Shown piece by piece: positions 16,661 to 25,558 of a stretch of 42,808 nucleotides of DNA. The notes under the pieces are model-generated. The model ran no database searches and was not told where the DNA came from. It worked only from the letters and a program-made list of their open reading frames with translations. Position 1 is the first letter of the stretch, and every line of letters begins with the position of its first letter. Origin of the DNA: Myxococcota bacterium (GTDB lineage: Bacteria > Myxococcota_A > Polyangia > Polyangiales > Houyiibacteriaceae); the NCBI GenBank assembly GCA_028284955.1, contig JANQQS010000092.1:1-42808 (forward strand). The letters are read 5' to 3'. Made by a program: the position numbers and the translations under genes.

Positions 16661-18091
16661 CTACCCAAGCGCCTTGATAAGAACTTTGGATCGCCGCGCC
16701 CCACCGGCTCGAGACCGGTCGCGCGAAGGCAGGTCGCTCGCCGAACCAAGCACAAACCCGCGCTCCAAAAACCAGTGCACGGTTTGCGTGCTTAGCGCAA
16801 AAAGGCGCGCGATACCGCTCGCGCGACACTGTTCCTCGCAGTACGAGAGGAGCGCGTCGGCGAACCCCAGGTCGCGATATTCGGCGCGCACCGCGACGCA
16901 CGCGATCTCCGCGATCCCATCTTCCGGCGAAAGGTGAACTGCCGCGCACGCGGCAAGCGACTGGTTTTGCACTGCCAATACGAAACGATCGATGGTTTGC
17001 TCGAGTTCCGCTTGGCTCCGCGGACGAAGCGCTCCGTCACGTTCGAGAGGGCGCAGCAGCGCCATCATATCGGGCAAGTCGTCTAACGTGGCTTGTCGAA
17101 GCCCTTCGAATACTCCCGCGCGAATCAGCGTTCCAGCCCCGGCGCGGGTAAACAGTTCGCCCAGGAGGCCGCCTCCATCCGCGGCGCGAATCACGTGGGC
17201 TCGGCGCACCCCGCCTTCGCAAGCCTCCGCGCATGCCCCCAGGAACCGATCCAGCTCCGGGGTGGCGGATTTGCCCGGGGGCATTCGGTTCGCGCGCCGA
17301 CGTGCGTCATCGATCGACATCTCTGCGACGACGCCCCGCTCGTTTGTGACCCCGGCTCCGCCGACCCAGCCGATGAGCTTGTCTGCATCGAGCGCTACCG
17401 CGGCGGTGGCGGATAACATCGCGCTATCCAGAAAAAAAACGCCCCCTGTTCGCGAGTAGCCGAGTTCTGTAAGCAACACCACATCCCCGTCGTCGAGCCG
17501 GGATGAAATCGCGTGTGCATCAATCCGGCGAACCGTCCCAGAAAACCGGCAATCGACACCATCGATCACGCCGAGCGGGCGTGCCACCACGAAGTTGCCT
17601 GAGGCCAATCGCATGCGGGCGCCTCCCATCGGAGAGTTGGGCATCCCGGTAGAAAACAGCGTCTCCAAACGGATTCGCGCGGCGCCTACGTTCTCGGTGA
17701 TACGCCGCAGCTGCGGCTCATCGACCACCTGCGAACCGTTCGCAGAATGCTCGGAATCCAGCTGCGAGGCCGTACCCAGCACCAAAACGATCCGCGCCCC
17801 CAAGCTACTGAGGAGCGAGACGTCGTGAACGACGGTGACCAACTTCGCATCTTCGAGCATCGCCCCGCTCAGCCAGAGCACAAAGGTGCGCCCTCGGTGT
17901 GCGCGAATGAACGGCGCCGCCTCGCGAAAACTCCGCGCAAACCGAACGTCGCTACGGACATCGCCGGACCCCTCGACGGCATCAGACCCCTCGGCAGCAT
18001 CAGACCCTTCGGCAGCATCAGACCCTTCAGCACCGTCAGACGCTAGCGCCGCGACAGACTGCAGCGCGGCGGGTGGGAGCGTGTCGTTCAT
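16661..18091 (-). CDS. argA: N-acetylglutamate synthase (ArgA type: amino-acid-kinase fold plus GNAT)
   Basis: A 476-residue ArgA-like protein. Residues about 48-280 are an amino-acid-kinase fold (AAPFIRAHRGRTFVLWLSGA, then LGARIVLVLG). Residues about 330-470 are a GNAT domain (IAEIACVAVRAEYRDLGFADALLSYCEEQ, shown here only in part as ACVAVRAEYRDLGFADALL). The end (WFLERGFVLG ... RRSKVLIKAL) is typical of ArgA. It makes N-acetylglutamate from glutamate and acetyl-CoA, the first step of arginine synthesis. The N-terminal 45 residues hold a hexapeptide repeat (17967-18038) not normal for ArgA. The ATG at 18091 has no clear ribosome-binding site. The gene is divergent from the HDOD gene. Confidence 0.87.
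   Translation of the reverse strand: MNDTLPPAALQSVAALASDGAEGSDAAEGSDAAEGSDAVEGSGDVRSDVRFARSFREAAPFIRAHRGRTFVLWLSGAMLEDAKLVTVVHDVSLLSSLGARIVLVLGTASQLDSEHSANGSQVVDEPQLRRITENVGAARIRLETLFSTGMPNSPMGGARMRLASGNFVVARPLGVIDGVDCRFSGTVRRIDAHAISSRLDDGDVVLLTELGYSRTGGVFFLDSAMLSATAAVALDADKLIGWVGGAGVTNERGVVAEMSIDDARRRANRMPPGKSATPELDRFLGACAEACEGGVRRAHVIRAADGGGLLGELFTRAGAGTLIRAGVFEGLRQATLDDLPDMMALLRPLERDGALRPRSQAELEQTIDRFVLAVQNQSLAACAAVHLSPEDGIAEIACVAVRAEYRDLGFADALLSYCEEQCRASGIARLFALSTQTVHWFLERGFVLGSASDLPSRDRSRAGGARRSKVLIKALG
17967..18038 (-). repeat. In-frame 18-bp tandem repeat in the argA N-terminus
   Basis: Four 18-bp units (17967-17984, 17985-18002, 18003-18020, 18021-18038) encode GSDAAE-type hexapeptides on the minus strand (frames read DGAEGS, DAAEGS, DAAEGS, DAVEGS). 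The units form an acidic extension before the amino-acid-kinase domain. Two neighbouring units differ by a single base, suggesting recent duplication. Confidence 0.9.
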
Positions 18092-18170
18092 CTGCGCAGC
18101 ATAGCCGGCGTAGGGTTACACGAAAACGGGCGGCCCTAAAGCCACGCGGATAGCCGCCGATGATCGTACT

Positions 18171-19010
18171 ATGGCCCCGAGCACCCACGACGTCGTCTCT
18201 CGCGTCCAAGAGGTTTGTCCGCTCCCCGCAACCACCCAGCGCGTTGTCGCGCTGACCAGCAACCCGGACGTTCAGCTCGAAGAAGTCGCCCAGGCCATCG
18301 CCTGCGACGTCGCGCTGACCGCAGAGGTTATGCGCATCGCCAACAGCGCGGCCTATGGGCGAAGCCGGCAAGTCGCAGATTTGGCGCAAGCCGTGATGAC
18401 CCTCGGCTTGAATGAAATCCACCTGATGGCTACCGCGATGGCGATGCTGGTCGCGTTCCGGTCGGAACACGAGATATCGCTCGGTTTTCATGAAACCGCC
18501 GTCGTATCAGGCAGTATCGCGCGCTCGATCGCCCACGAGTCAAAGCTCGCCCCGGGCAACACCGCCTTTCTTTGCGGCCTGCTCTCGGAAATCGGCGCCA
18601 TGGCGTGCCTCGCGGTGGATTCGGATGGGTTTTCTGAGTTGTGGACCGAAGCGGCGGGGAGCGAACTAGCGCGCCTCAAGCTTGAGGCTTCGCGGTACGG
18701 AAACCACAGTCGCACGATCGGCGCGACGCTTCTGCGACGCAATGAGCTCCCCGAAGAAGTTGCTTCCGCGGTGGCATGCGCCTGGGAACACGATTCTGAA
18801 CCTGCCGAAACCACACCTCTGGCGTCCGTCACGATGCTGGCTCGTTCGGCGATTCAGCCGCTGCTGGCCGCGAGCAAAGACCAGAATCGCGATGCCCTCG
18901 AAACCGCACTGGAAGAACTGGCGGCGCGCACCCACGTTCCGCTCACGGGTTCGCGCCTCGCCGACCTATGCGTCGAAGCGAGCGGTCGCGCCCTCGGCGC
19001 CATGTCCTGA
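18171..19010 (+). CDS. HDOD domain protein
   Basis: A 279-residue cytoplasmic protein made almost entirely of an HDOD domain, a catalytically inactive relative of HD hydrolases. Signature stretches are CPLPATTQRVVALTSNPDV near the N-terminus, DVALTAEVMRIANSAAYG, VADLAQAVMTLGLNEIHLMA and FLCGLLSEIGAMACL. HDOD proteins usually act in signalling, motility or stress circuits as protein-interaction modules; the partner here is unknown. It is divergent from argA, with 79 bp between the starts, and convergent with the SprA-like gene. The ATG at 18171 is the natural start because HDOD begins within ten residues. Confidence 0.85.
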   Translation: MAPSTHDVVSRVQEVCPLPATTQRVVALTSNPDVQLEEVAQAIACDVALTAEVMRIANSAAYGRSRQVADLAQAVMTLGLNEIHLMATAMAMLVAFRSEHEISLGFHETAVVSGSIARSIAHESKLAPGNTAFLCGLLSEIGAMACLAVDSDGFSELWTEAAGSELARLKLEASRYGNHSRTIGATLLRRNELPEEVASAVACAWEHDSEPAETTPLASVTMLARSAIQPLLAASKDQNRDALETALEELAARTHVPLTGSRLADLCVEASGRALGAMS

Positions 19011-19066
19011 AGCCCGCTCGGTATTGAAGCCTGCTCTGCCGGGTGCATTCGAGGAGGAACCGCGGT

Positions 19067-19744
19067 TCAGGCTGCGAGCGGAGGGTCGAGAAGCCGCATC
19101 ACCCCGAGCGCGGCGGAGGATTGCGAACCTCGCGACCGGTTTTGCGAGGTATACGCCGCCTCTCCGCGCGTCGCAGCGGTGACCTCCTGCGCTTCCGACC
19201 CCAGCGCGCGCTCCTGGTTCCGCTCGCGCTGCGCTTGCGCTAGCTGAGCTTGCGCGCGTGCGGCCACGGCTCGGTCTTGGGAGGATGGTTGGGCCGGAGC
19301 AAGCGCGGCTCGCTTCACCTGCATCATTTTGCTGATCGTGGCCTCAGGGTCGCCCTGGACGGGAGCCACATCGATCTGCACCGATCCGCTGGTGGCGTAC
19401 TGTTTGCCGTCGGGCCCTCGCTCGTAGTCGTAGCGAGGCGACCCTGCATAGGCACCGCCAGCCGCCGCGTGGGCCTGTTCGTGCCTTCGAACCTCGGCGT
19501 CTCGCAGCTGAAGCTCGCGTACCCTTTTCTTGTCGCCGGGCGAAAGCTCTCCCGGGCGACTCACGTCACGAACCTGGTCATCGGCACGTAGATCGCTCTC
19601 GCGACCACGTTCAGCGTCAGGTCCCGAGCCGGGAGCGCGCAGCTCGGAGGAAACGTCGTCACTCGTATCGCTCGTGGGCGGTACGCTGGGACGCGATCGA
19701 AAATCGTTCAGCTGCGCCGTAGCCGTAGAAATACCTGCGATCAC
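19067..19744 (-). CDS. SprA-related putative metalloprotease
   Basis: A 225-residue protein resembling the SprA-related family (putative metalloproteases of the CJM1_0395 type). The conserved block has LRDAEVRRHEQAHAAAGG with a zinc-protease HExxH (HEQAH), then SPRYDYERGPDGKQYATSG and VQIDVAPVQGDPEATISKM. The N-terminal 80 residues are low complexity. After the core, a Gln/Ala-rich helix (about 150-190) may be a coiled coil. Start is GTG at 19744. No signal peptide is evident. Substrate and role are unknown; the motif shows a metal site but does not prove protease activity. Confidence 0.75.
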   Translation of the reverse strand: MIAGISTATAQLNDFRSRPSVPPTSDTSDDVSSELRAPGSGPDAERGRESDLRADDQVRDVSRPGELSPGDKKRVRELQLRDAEVRRHEQAHAAAGGAYAGSPRYDYERGPDGKQYATSGSVQIDVAPVQGDPEATISKMMQVKRAALAPAQPSSQDRAVAARAQAQLAQAQRERNQERALGSEAQEVTAATRGEAAYTSQNRSRGSQSSAALGVMRLLDPPLAA

Positions 19745-19941
19745 AATGGCCTCATCGGTCGATCCGGAGGAGCGACTTCTTAGGTAATCGACGATGGGGA
19801 AAAATAGTTTAGGGGGGTCGAAAGATTTTTTTGCCGAATCGCACGTAGGTCGCCCAACCCAGATAGAAGAAGCCCAGATAGAAGAACAGGTGGACTGTGT
19901 CCCGTGCAGCCGATAGTCCTGACGGCCTGAGATTCCGCCCG

Positions 19942-21465
19942 ATGAGGTCCACGCTCGAAAATCGGATCGGCGCGCTTCTAAGCCTGGGCGCCGGGGCTGC
20001 GTACTTTATCGCCGTGGCGACGGTGTCGAAGTTCCACAACATCGTGGAACTGAACCCCGACGAAGGAAATAACGCCATGAAGGCGCTCCTGCTGCGTCGG
20101 GGGCATCGATTCTTCGACGAGATATGGAGCGACCAACCGCCACTCTCGTCCCATTTGTTTCATTGGGCCTTTGAAATCTTCGGATGGGATATCTCGGTCG
20201 CGCGAATCGTGATCCTCTTTTTCGCCTCGATCATCATATTTGTATGCCACGACACCGTTCGCCGAGATTATGGCATGCCCGAAGCGACGGGCGCGGCGTT
20301 GCTTCTCGCGCTTTCGGCGTCGTTCGCGAAGTTGAGCGTTTCGGTGATGATTGGGTTGCCCGCGATCGCGCTCGCGGCGCTCGGCTTCTGGACGCTGTCG
20401 CGATGGAGCGAGAGCAGGCGCGCCACGCTATGCGTGCTCAGCGGTGCGCTGTTTGCGCTCTCGGTGTGCATCAAGATGTTCACCGCCTTCGTCGTTCCGT
20501 GGGCGTTCTTGTTGGTCGCCGGGGTCGCTGCGTTCCGGGACCGCGGAGCCCCTCTCTTCCGTTTGCGCGGCGCGCTAGGGCCAACGAGTCTTTGGTTGGT
20601 CGCGTTTTTGGTGGCGGGAGCCTTGGGTATGTGGTCAGCGTGGGTCGCCGAAGACCCCCTCAGCTTGGTGCGCGTACATCAACGAGGGCGGGCGACGGAC
20701 GGCTGGCTTTCCTTTCTCTGGGGCCCAGAGGCGCTGCGGGTGTTCATCAAAGAAGATGCGTTCCTCTACGGGCTCGCGCTGGTAGGGCTTCCCGCTGTCT
20801 TGACGCGCCGCACGATCAATCTGACGTGGGCAGGCGGATGGTTGGTGCTGTCCACGGCGGCAATCTATGGGCACAGGCCGGTCTGGCCCCACCACCGACT
20901 CCTTCTCGCGGTTCCCGCGGCGATCGTTGCAGGAGCCGCGCTTGGCGCCGCGTCGGTGCGCTGGCGCACCGGAAATCACGAACCGCCCCCTCCCGCCAAG
21001 GCCCTGCCACGATGTTTGGCGCGCTGGGCGAGCGTGCTGCTGGTGACCTACGCGGTGCACTACGTGCATCCCGGCCGACTTAGGGAGTTCAAAGCCCCCC
21101 CGTCATGGACCAACAACACAGCTGACCGCAAGGTCGTTTCGGTGATGGCACAGTACGCACGAAAAACAAAACGCATCGTCACGACCCGTCAAATGTACGC
21201 GTTCGCGTTGCGCAAACCCGTACCGCCCGCGCTCGCCGTAACCAGCCGGAAGCGATTCGACACCGACCCGACCACCGGGAGCCAGGTGCTCCGCGCGATC
21301 ACCAACACCCGCCCCGAACAGGTCGTCATCTCGTCTCGCTGGAAGACCTTGCTTCGGCTCCAAATCCGTCAGTTGATTCGAAGGGACTACGACCGGGTGT
21401 ACTACGATCGCAAAAACGCGAACACCGAAGTGTACGTGCGCCGAGACCTCGTAGAGCGGAAGTAG
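19942..21465 (+). CDS. ArnT/PMT-like membrane glycosyltransferase
   Basis: About 507 residues, with roughly nine or more hydrophobic segments in the first 370 residues and a soluble C-terminal part. After the first membrane segment comes ELNPDEGNNAMKALLLRRG, the acidic periplasmic loop typical of GT-C enzymes that use lipid-phosphate-sugar donors (ArnT and protein O-mannosyltransferase relatives), then DEIWSDQPPLSSHLF. It probably transfers a sugar from a polyprenyl-linked donor outside the membrane; the acceptor is unknown. The frame is open to a GTG at 19897. The ATG at 19942 was chosen because it gives a short cytoplasmic tail, but the GTG has an upstream CAGG and cannot be excluded. Confidence 0.75.
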   Translation: MRSTLENRIGALLSLGAGAAYFIAVATVSKFHNIVELNPDEGNNAMKALLLRRGHRFFDEIWSDQPPLSSHLFHWAFEIFGWDISVARIVILFFASIIIFVCHDTVRRDYGMPEATGAALLLALSASFAKLSVSVMIGLPAIALAALGFWTLSRWSESRRATLCVLSGALFALSVCIKMFTAFVVPWAFLLVAGVAAFRDRGAPLFRLRGALGPTSLWLVAFLVAGALGMWSAWVAEDPLSLVRVHQRGRATDGWLSFLWGPEALRVFIKEDAFLYGLALVGLPAVLTRRTINLTWAGGWLVLSTAAIYGHRPVWPHHRLLLAVPAAIVAGAALGAASVRWRTGNHEPPPPAKALPRCLARWASVLLVTYAVHYVHPGRLREFKAPPSWTNNTADRKVVSVMAQYARKTKRIVTTRQMYAFALRKPVPPALAVTSRKRFDTDPTTGSQVLRAITNTRPEQVVISSRWKTLLRLQIRQLIRRDYDRVYYDRKNANTEVYVRRDLVERK

Positions 21466-21509
21466 TCAACCCTGGCGTAGCCCGCGTCGTCCCGTTATGA
21501 TCGCGAATC

Positions 21510-22232
21510 ATGAGTTCGCATTCGTCCCGACCCGGCACCGACCCGAGCGCACTCCCTTCCGGCGCGGTCACGTCTCCAAGCGCAGCTACCTCCCAAAGCG
21601 CAGCTACGTCCCAAAGCGCAGTCACCCCCCCAAGCGCAATTACGATCGTAGAGTCCACCCATCGCGGCGAACGCATGTGGGACATCTACTCGCGCCTCCT
21701 CAAAGACCGCATCGTGTTCCTGGGCACGCCTGTCGACGACGACGTAGCCAACGCGATCATCGCGCAGCTGCTGTATCTAGAAAGCGACGACCCGGACAAG
21801 GAAATCACCGTCTACATCAACAGCCCGGGGGGCCTGGTCACGGCGGGATTGGCGATCTACGACACCATCCAATACGTGCGATGCCCCGTCTCCACCGTCT
21901 GCCTAGGGCAGGCCGCCTCGATGGGGGCATTCTTGCTCGCCGCAGGAACTTCAGGACGAAGACGCGCGCTTCCCCACAGCCGAATCATGATTCACCAGCC
22001 GATCGGCGGTTTTCAGGGTCAGGCGTCCGAAATCGAGATTCACGCCCGACAAATCCTTACCCAACGCGCCCGGCTCAACCAGATTTTGGCCTCGCACACC
22101 GGGCAAACCGAAGAGCAGGTCGCCAAAGACACCGAGCGAGACAACTTCATGTCCGCGATTCAGGCTAAAGAATACGGCCTCATCGACGATGTGATCACTC
22201 CGCGAAAAGACGCCTCGACACCGTCCGAGTAG
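21510..22232 (+). CDS. clpP: ATP-dependent Clp protease proteolytic subunit
   Basis: A 240-residue ClpP. The triad is Ser137 in GQAASMGAF, His162 in RIMIHQP and Asp211 in TERDNFMS, with spacings of 25 and 49 as in Escherichia coli. Other landmarks are [20 protein letters not shown] and the C-terminal EYGLIDDVI. It forms the barrel that degrades substrates unfolded by ClpX or ClpA. Residues 1-44 are an unusual Ser/Thr/Ala-rich extension with hexapeptide repeats before the mature-like start [12 protein letters not shown]. It may be removed by self-processing, as propeptides of other ClpPs are. No clpX or trigger factor gene is adjacent, unlike the common tig-clpP-clpX order, so it may be a second clpP. 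Confidence 0.95.
   Translation: MSSHSSRPGTDPSALPSGAVTSPSAATSQSAATSQSAVTPPSAITIVESTHRGERMWDIYSRLLKDRIVFLGTPVDDDVANAIIAQLLYLESDDPDKEITVYINSPGGLVTAGLAIYDTIQYVRCPVSTVCLGQAASMGAFLLAAGTSGRRRALPHSRIMIHQPIGGFQGQASEIEIHARQILTQRARLNQILASHTGQTEEQVAKDTERDNFMSAIQAKEYGLIDDVITPRKDASTPSE
21573..21644 (+). repeat. In-frame 18-bp tandem repeat in the clpP N-terminal extension
   Basis: Four 18-bp units (21573-21590, 21591-21608, 21609-21626, 21627-21644) encode [18 protein letters not shown] and PPSAIT. They make up most of the extension before the conserved ClpP fold. Units 2 and 3 are nearly identical. Confidence 0.9.
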
Positions 22233-22292
22233 GCGGGCAAGCTCGCGTCAGCATGAAACGGGCGCGGCGCCCGATCGAAGGATGATGACTTC

Positions 22293-23930
22293 ATGGTGAG
22301 CAGCACCGACGAGCTTCGCGTCGAGAGCGACGAGCTCAGCGATTTCCCAAGAGCATTTGTAGTGGTGGACCAGTCGCGGACAACGACCGTTGTCGACTTG
22401 CCCGCCAACTCCAAGTTCGTCGTGAGCGCAACTCCGAACGCGAACTTGGTGCTCGATGAATCGTCGCAAGATTCTCGCTGTACCCTCGAATGGGACGGCG
22501 AATCGGTCACCCTCGAACACGACGGCGGCACCGCGTTCGTTAATGGCAAGCGTTTCTCGGGCCGAGCAGAGCTCAAACCGGGAGACGAAGTCACCCTGGG
22601 CACGGCACGACTGGTGCTTGGAGTCTCGGTTCCGTTGACCGCGGGAGGCCGCCGCGCGCTCACCCACCATGAATTTCGCGAACGCATGTATGAAGAAGTG
22701 GCGCGAGCGGCTCGGGGAAATCGCCCCACCGCAGTGGTCATGGTTCAGGCCAAGTCGGGCGAAGGCGGCCACTTGACCGCCACTGCACTGAATACGTTCC
22801 GCGCGGGAGACGTGGTCGCGACATATGCGCCAGACGAGCCCGAGTTTCTCCTTCCGGACACGCCGATCGAAGAAGCTCATGCCGTGGTCAAACGGATATT
22901 GGAAACCGCGGGCACAGAGGCGGCGATCGGAATCGCGGTGGCGCCCAACGACGGAACCAACCCCGAACGGCTTCTCCGCGCGTCCCGCGACGCCCTCCAC
23001 GAAGCGCTCCGTCAAAACACCAGCGTCAGCTATTCGACCAACCCAAGAACCCCCCAGCAAGATCTCCCAGAAGCCCACGACCCAACCAGCATTGCGCTAT
23101 CCGAGCAGGTAAAGCAGCTCGCGCGGGAGGATACCTGGCTCATTTTCGTCGGCGAGATGAGCAGCGGCAAAGGACTCTTCGCTCGGCTTCTTCATCAGGA
23201 AAGCGGTCGCCATCCATTCGTGGTGTCGGCATGCGCATCGATCACCACGCCAACCGAAGCGGCCCGCCAGTTTGGACCCGAAGGCGCCGCCAACCATGCG
23301 CGTGGGGGCACGCTTTTGCTCGACGAAGTGGGCGACCTGCCGAGCTTTGCCCAAGAACACTTGCTCTCGTTTCTTGAACGATCCGCCGCTGAGCTCCGCG
23401 TCGTCAGCACCACGCATCGCGCGCTCGCCGGGCTTGTCGAACGTGGCGCATTCAACTCCACGCTGTACCGAATGCTCGCTGGCCAAGTGCTCGATGTTCC
23501 TTCGCTGCGGGCCCGCCCCGAAGACATCATTCCCCTCGCGACCCACTTTGCCAAACGTACAGGCGCGAACCACGTTCGTTTTTCCGCCGGCGCGATCGCG
23601 CGACTGCGCAGCTATCCGTGGCCAGGAAACGTGCTCGAACTACGCAACGCAATGGATCGCGCAGCGCGCCTCGGCAGAGACGGAGAGATTCTTGCCGAAC
23701 ACCTTCCGAACGACCCCATGCCCATCGCATCTGGCGCGGGCCGACTTCGCGAACACGTCGACAGCGTAGAACGCGACGCGATCATCAAGGCGCTTGCCGA
23801 CAGCAACCACAACCAAACCCACTCCGCGAGACGACTCGGCATCAGCCGGCGGGCGCTGATTTACAAAATGGAAAAGTACGGCTTGAAGCGCCCGCCTCGG
23901 ACCGCGAAAAAACAGGCGCCCGCCGACTAG
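22293..23930 (+). CDS. FHA-AAA+-Fis regulator lacking the GAFTGA loop
   Basis: A 545-residue regulator. Residues about 20-112 resemble an FHA phospho-peptide-binding domain (FVNGKRFSGRAELKPGDEVTLG, in part). Residues about 125-250 look like a degenerate GGDEF-type fold without an active-site motif. An NtrC-like AAA+ domain follows, with Walker A-like GEMSSGKGLFARLL near 286 and Walker B GGTLLLDEVGDLP near 338. The sigma-54-contacting GAFTGA loop is missing: FGPEGAANHARGG runs straight into Walker B. The C-terminus is a Fis helix-turn-helix (NQTHSARRLGISRRALIYKM). The protein probably does not activate sigma-54 and, like TyrR, may work on another polymerase form. The ATG at 22293 follows GAAGGA. 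Confidence 0.85.
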   Translation: MVSSTDELRVESDELSDFPRAFVVVDQSRTTTVVDLPANSKFVVSATPNANLVLDESSQDSRCTLEWDGESVTLEHDGGTAFVNGKRFSGRAELKPGDEVTLGTARLVLGVSVPLTAGGRRALTHHEFRERMYEEVARAARGNRPTAVVMVQAKSGEGGHLTATALNTFRAGDVVATYAPDEPEFLLPDTPIEEAHAVVKRILETAGTEAAIGIAVAPNDGTNPERLLRASRDALHEALRQNTSVSYSTNPRTPQQDLPEAHDPTSIALSEQVKQLAREDTWLIFVGEMSSGKGLFARLLHQESGRHPFVVSACASITTPTEAARQFGPEGAANHARGGTLLLDEVGDLPSFAQEHLLSFLERSAAELRVVSTTHRALAGLVERGAFNSTLYRMLAGQVLDVPSLRARPEDIIPLATHFAKRTGANHVRFSAGAIARLRSYPWPGNVLELRNAMDRAARLGRDGEILAEHLPNDPMPIASGAGRLREHVDSVERDAIIKALADSNHNQTHSARRLGISRRALIYKMEKYGLKRPPRTAKKQAPAD

Positions 23931-23945
23931 CGCGCCGGTATCCCC

Positions 23946-24557
23946 GTGCCCCTGGCATACTACAAAAGGCTATCCAAACGAGATCAGCGTATCTACCGAA
24001 GAAGCGACGATATCGCAGCGGTCACCCTACCCGACGCGGCATCTTGCTTCCCTCTCATCCGCGAACTCGAACGTTCCCTATGCGCCGACGACCGCGTGGC
24101 CGTCGAGCAAAAAGCCTCGCGACTGGTCGCGCGCATCGTATACCAGCTGCATACCGACCCGGTCCGGGTCCGCGTTCGCGCGGTGCGACCAAGCGACGCG
24201 GGCGGCGAACTCCACGGGCTCTATACCTGGGAAGAAGGCAAGCGCGCGATCATCGAAGTTTGGATGCGAACGGCACGAAAACGTGATGTGGTCGCATTTC
24301 GTACATTTCTTCGCACATTGCTGCACGAAGTTTGCCATCACCTCGACTTCGCGCATTTTCGTTTTGCGGAATCGTTTCATACCAAAGGCTTCTTCCGCCG
24401 CGAGTCAAGTTTGATGCGACAGCTCGACCCTCCTGCGCCACAAATGCAATCGCCGCAAATGCAATCGCCCCAGACGCAATCGCCTCAAACGCAAACCCGC
24501 TCGACCGACGACTCGCCATCCGCGGAGCCAACACAGCTAGGCTTACCTTTTCTTTAA
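23946..24557 (+). CDS. Small putative zinc metallopeptidase (HExxH)
   Basis: A 203-residue cytoplasmic-looking protein with LLHEVCHHLDFAHF near residues 123-136, a zinc-type HExxH (HEVCH) followed by a histidine-rich stretch, and then ESFHTKGFFRRESSL, which may supply a third ligand. The layout recalls SprT-like or minigluzincin proteins, but no named family can be assigned. The start is GTG at 23946, fifteen bases after the stop of the FHA regulator, so the two may be cotranscribed. The C-terminal 50 residues are Gln/Ser/Pro-rich with a pentapeptide repeat (24441-24500). Function is unknown. Confidence 0.65.
   Translation: MPLAYYKRLSKRDQRIYRRSDDIAAVTLPDAASCFPLIRELERSLCADDRVAVEQKASRLVARIVYQLHTDPVRVRVRAVRPSDAGGELHGLYTWEEGKRAIIEVWMRTARKRDVVAFRTFLRTLLHEVCHHLDFAHFRFAESFHTKGFFRRESSLMRQLDPPAPQMQSPQMQSPQTQSPQTQTRSTDDSPSAEPTQLGLPFL
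24441..24500 (+). repeat. In-frame 15-bp tandem repeat in the HExxH gene
   Basis: Four 15-bp units (24441-24455, 24456-24470, 24471-24485, 24486-24500) encode QMQSP, QMQSP, QTQSP and QTQTR near the C-terminus of the metallopeptidase-like protein. The first two units differ by one base. Confidence 0.9.
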
Positions 24558-24629
24558 CTTCGTGAGACTATGAATCTGCGGCATCGATGTCGGATGGCGC
24601 GACTTTCGAACGTGCGCTAGGAGACATGG

Positions 24630-25256
24630 GTGCAAGATCGCTTGCCCGCAAAGAAGGATGTCGCGCGCGCGCTGCTTCTTCGAGGCAGCGTGTTCGTGCA
24701 TCTCGATCCGAGGCTCGACAGCGTCAGCGTGCCGTCTTGGCTCGTCCAGCAGCCTCAGCTTGTGCTGCAAGTCGGCCTCGACATGCCGATTCCTATTCCA
24801 GACCTCAAGGTGGACGATTCAGGCATCTACGGAACGCTCTCGTTCAATCGTTCCTCGTTTACGTGCGAAGTAAGCTGGGATGCCGTCTTCGCGCTCACGG
24901 GAGAAGACGGGCGCGGCATGGTCTGGCCCGAGTCGATGCCCGAGGAGATCGCGGCCGAAGTCGAAAGAGGGAACACTGCCAAGGGAATGAGAGCTGCCGA
25001 GCAGGGCAACAAGCCCGCGGAACCGGGAACGCTGGCTGAACCCGAACTCTCCCTCGAACGCCCAACGCCCTACGACGACGACGAAGCGACACCAAGCGCC
25101 GGAGTGCAACTGAGCTTGCTCAAAAACACCCAGCCCGCGGACACCCCACCTGTGCTCTCCCCGCCCTCCGACGCTTCGCCGCCTTCAACGAGCCGCAAAC
25201 CAAAATCGAAAAACGCTAAGCGAGAGCTGCCTCCCTACCTTCGCATCGTAAAATAG
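24630..25256 (+). CDS. sspB: SspB-type ClpXP adaptor
   Basis: A 208-residue homologue of the ClpXP specificity-enhancing factor SspB. The folded N-terminal domain spans about residues 10-115 (VARALLLRGSVFVHLDPRL, then QPQLVLQVGLDMPIPIPDL, GTLSFNRSSFTCEVSWDAVF). A disordered acidic/Pro-rich linker follows, then the basic C-terminal tail ELPPYLRIVK, which matches the ClpX-docking end of E. coli SspB (ALRVVK). It should tether tmRNA-tagged proteins to ClpXP. The start is GTG at 24630 after AGGAG; an ATG at 24626 is out of frame. The tmRNA gene lies 0.5 kb downstream and clpP 2.4 kb upstream. Confidence rests on both the domain pattern and the tail. Confidence 0.87.
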   Translation: MQDRLPAKKDVARALLLRGSVFVHLDPRLDSVSVPSWLVQQPQLVLQVGLDMPIPIPDLKVDDSGIYGTLSFNRSSFTCEVSWDAVFALTGEDGRGMVWPESMPEEIAAEVERGNTAKGMRAAEQGNKPAEPGTLAEPELSLERPTPYDDDEATPSAGVQLSLLKNTQPADTPPVLSPPSDASPPSTSRKPKSKNAKRELPPYLRIVK

Positions 25257-25463
25257 CGCAACGGAAATAGCGCAAACTGGAAACCGCGAAATAAGCGGCG
25301 AGGCCGAAACCGGGAAGCGGAAACCACCCACGGAACCGAAGCGACGGATCGGTGCGAACACCTCCGCAACGTCAGCCACCGGCAATTTGTGGGACAACAT
25401 ACGCGCTTCCTACTCCGCGATTCTCACCACCAATCGGGTCGAGTAAGCCCATTCATCACACTC

Positions 25464-25482
25464 GTGAAATCCTACTTTTCAC
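25464..25482. promoter_or_regulatory. Candidate upstream activator site
   Basis: An inverted repeat GTGAAA-N7-TTTCAC, with its centre about 85 bases upstream of the predicted start of the small RNA. This is a suitable distance for an enhancer-binding protein acting on the sigma-54 promoter at 25532-25549. The assignment is inferred from symmetry and position only. The preceding 200 bases (25257-25463) contain no recognised gene. Confidence 0.4.
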
Positions 25483-25531
25483 TTTCGAAGAAGTTCGACC
25501 ACCAGCGATCACAAAATGATTGAACAATCGG

Positions 25532-25549
25532 CTGGCACGACTCTCGCAT
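25532..25549 (+). promoter_or_regulatory. Sigma-54 (-24/-12) promoter
   Basis: CTGGCACGACTCTCGCAT matches the sigma-54 consensus TGGCACG-N4-TTGCA with a single mismatch in the -12 block (TCGCA). The GG at 25534-25535 and GC at 25546-25547 have the required 12-base spacing. Transcription would start near 25557-25560. It faces the hairpins of the small RNA and the terminator at 25614-25654; no protein gene follows within that interval. Confidence 0.8.
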
Positions 25550-25558
25550 AAGCCAAGT

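Noticed and set aside
19809-20078. 89-residue minus-strand frame with a hydrophobic C-terminus
   Set aside because: It overlaps the start of the glycosyltransferase on the other strand, and the hydrophobic end results from the 15-bp duplication read backwards.
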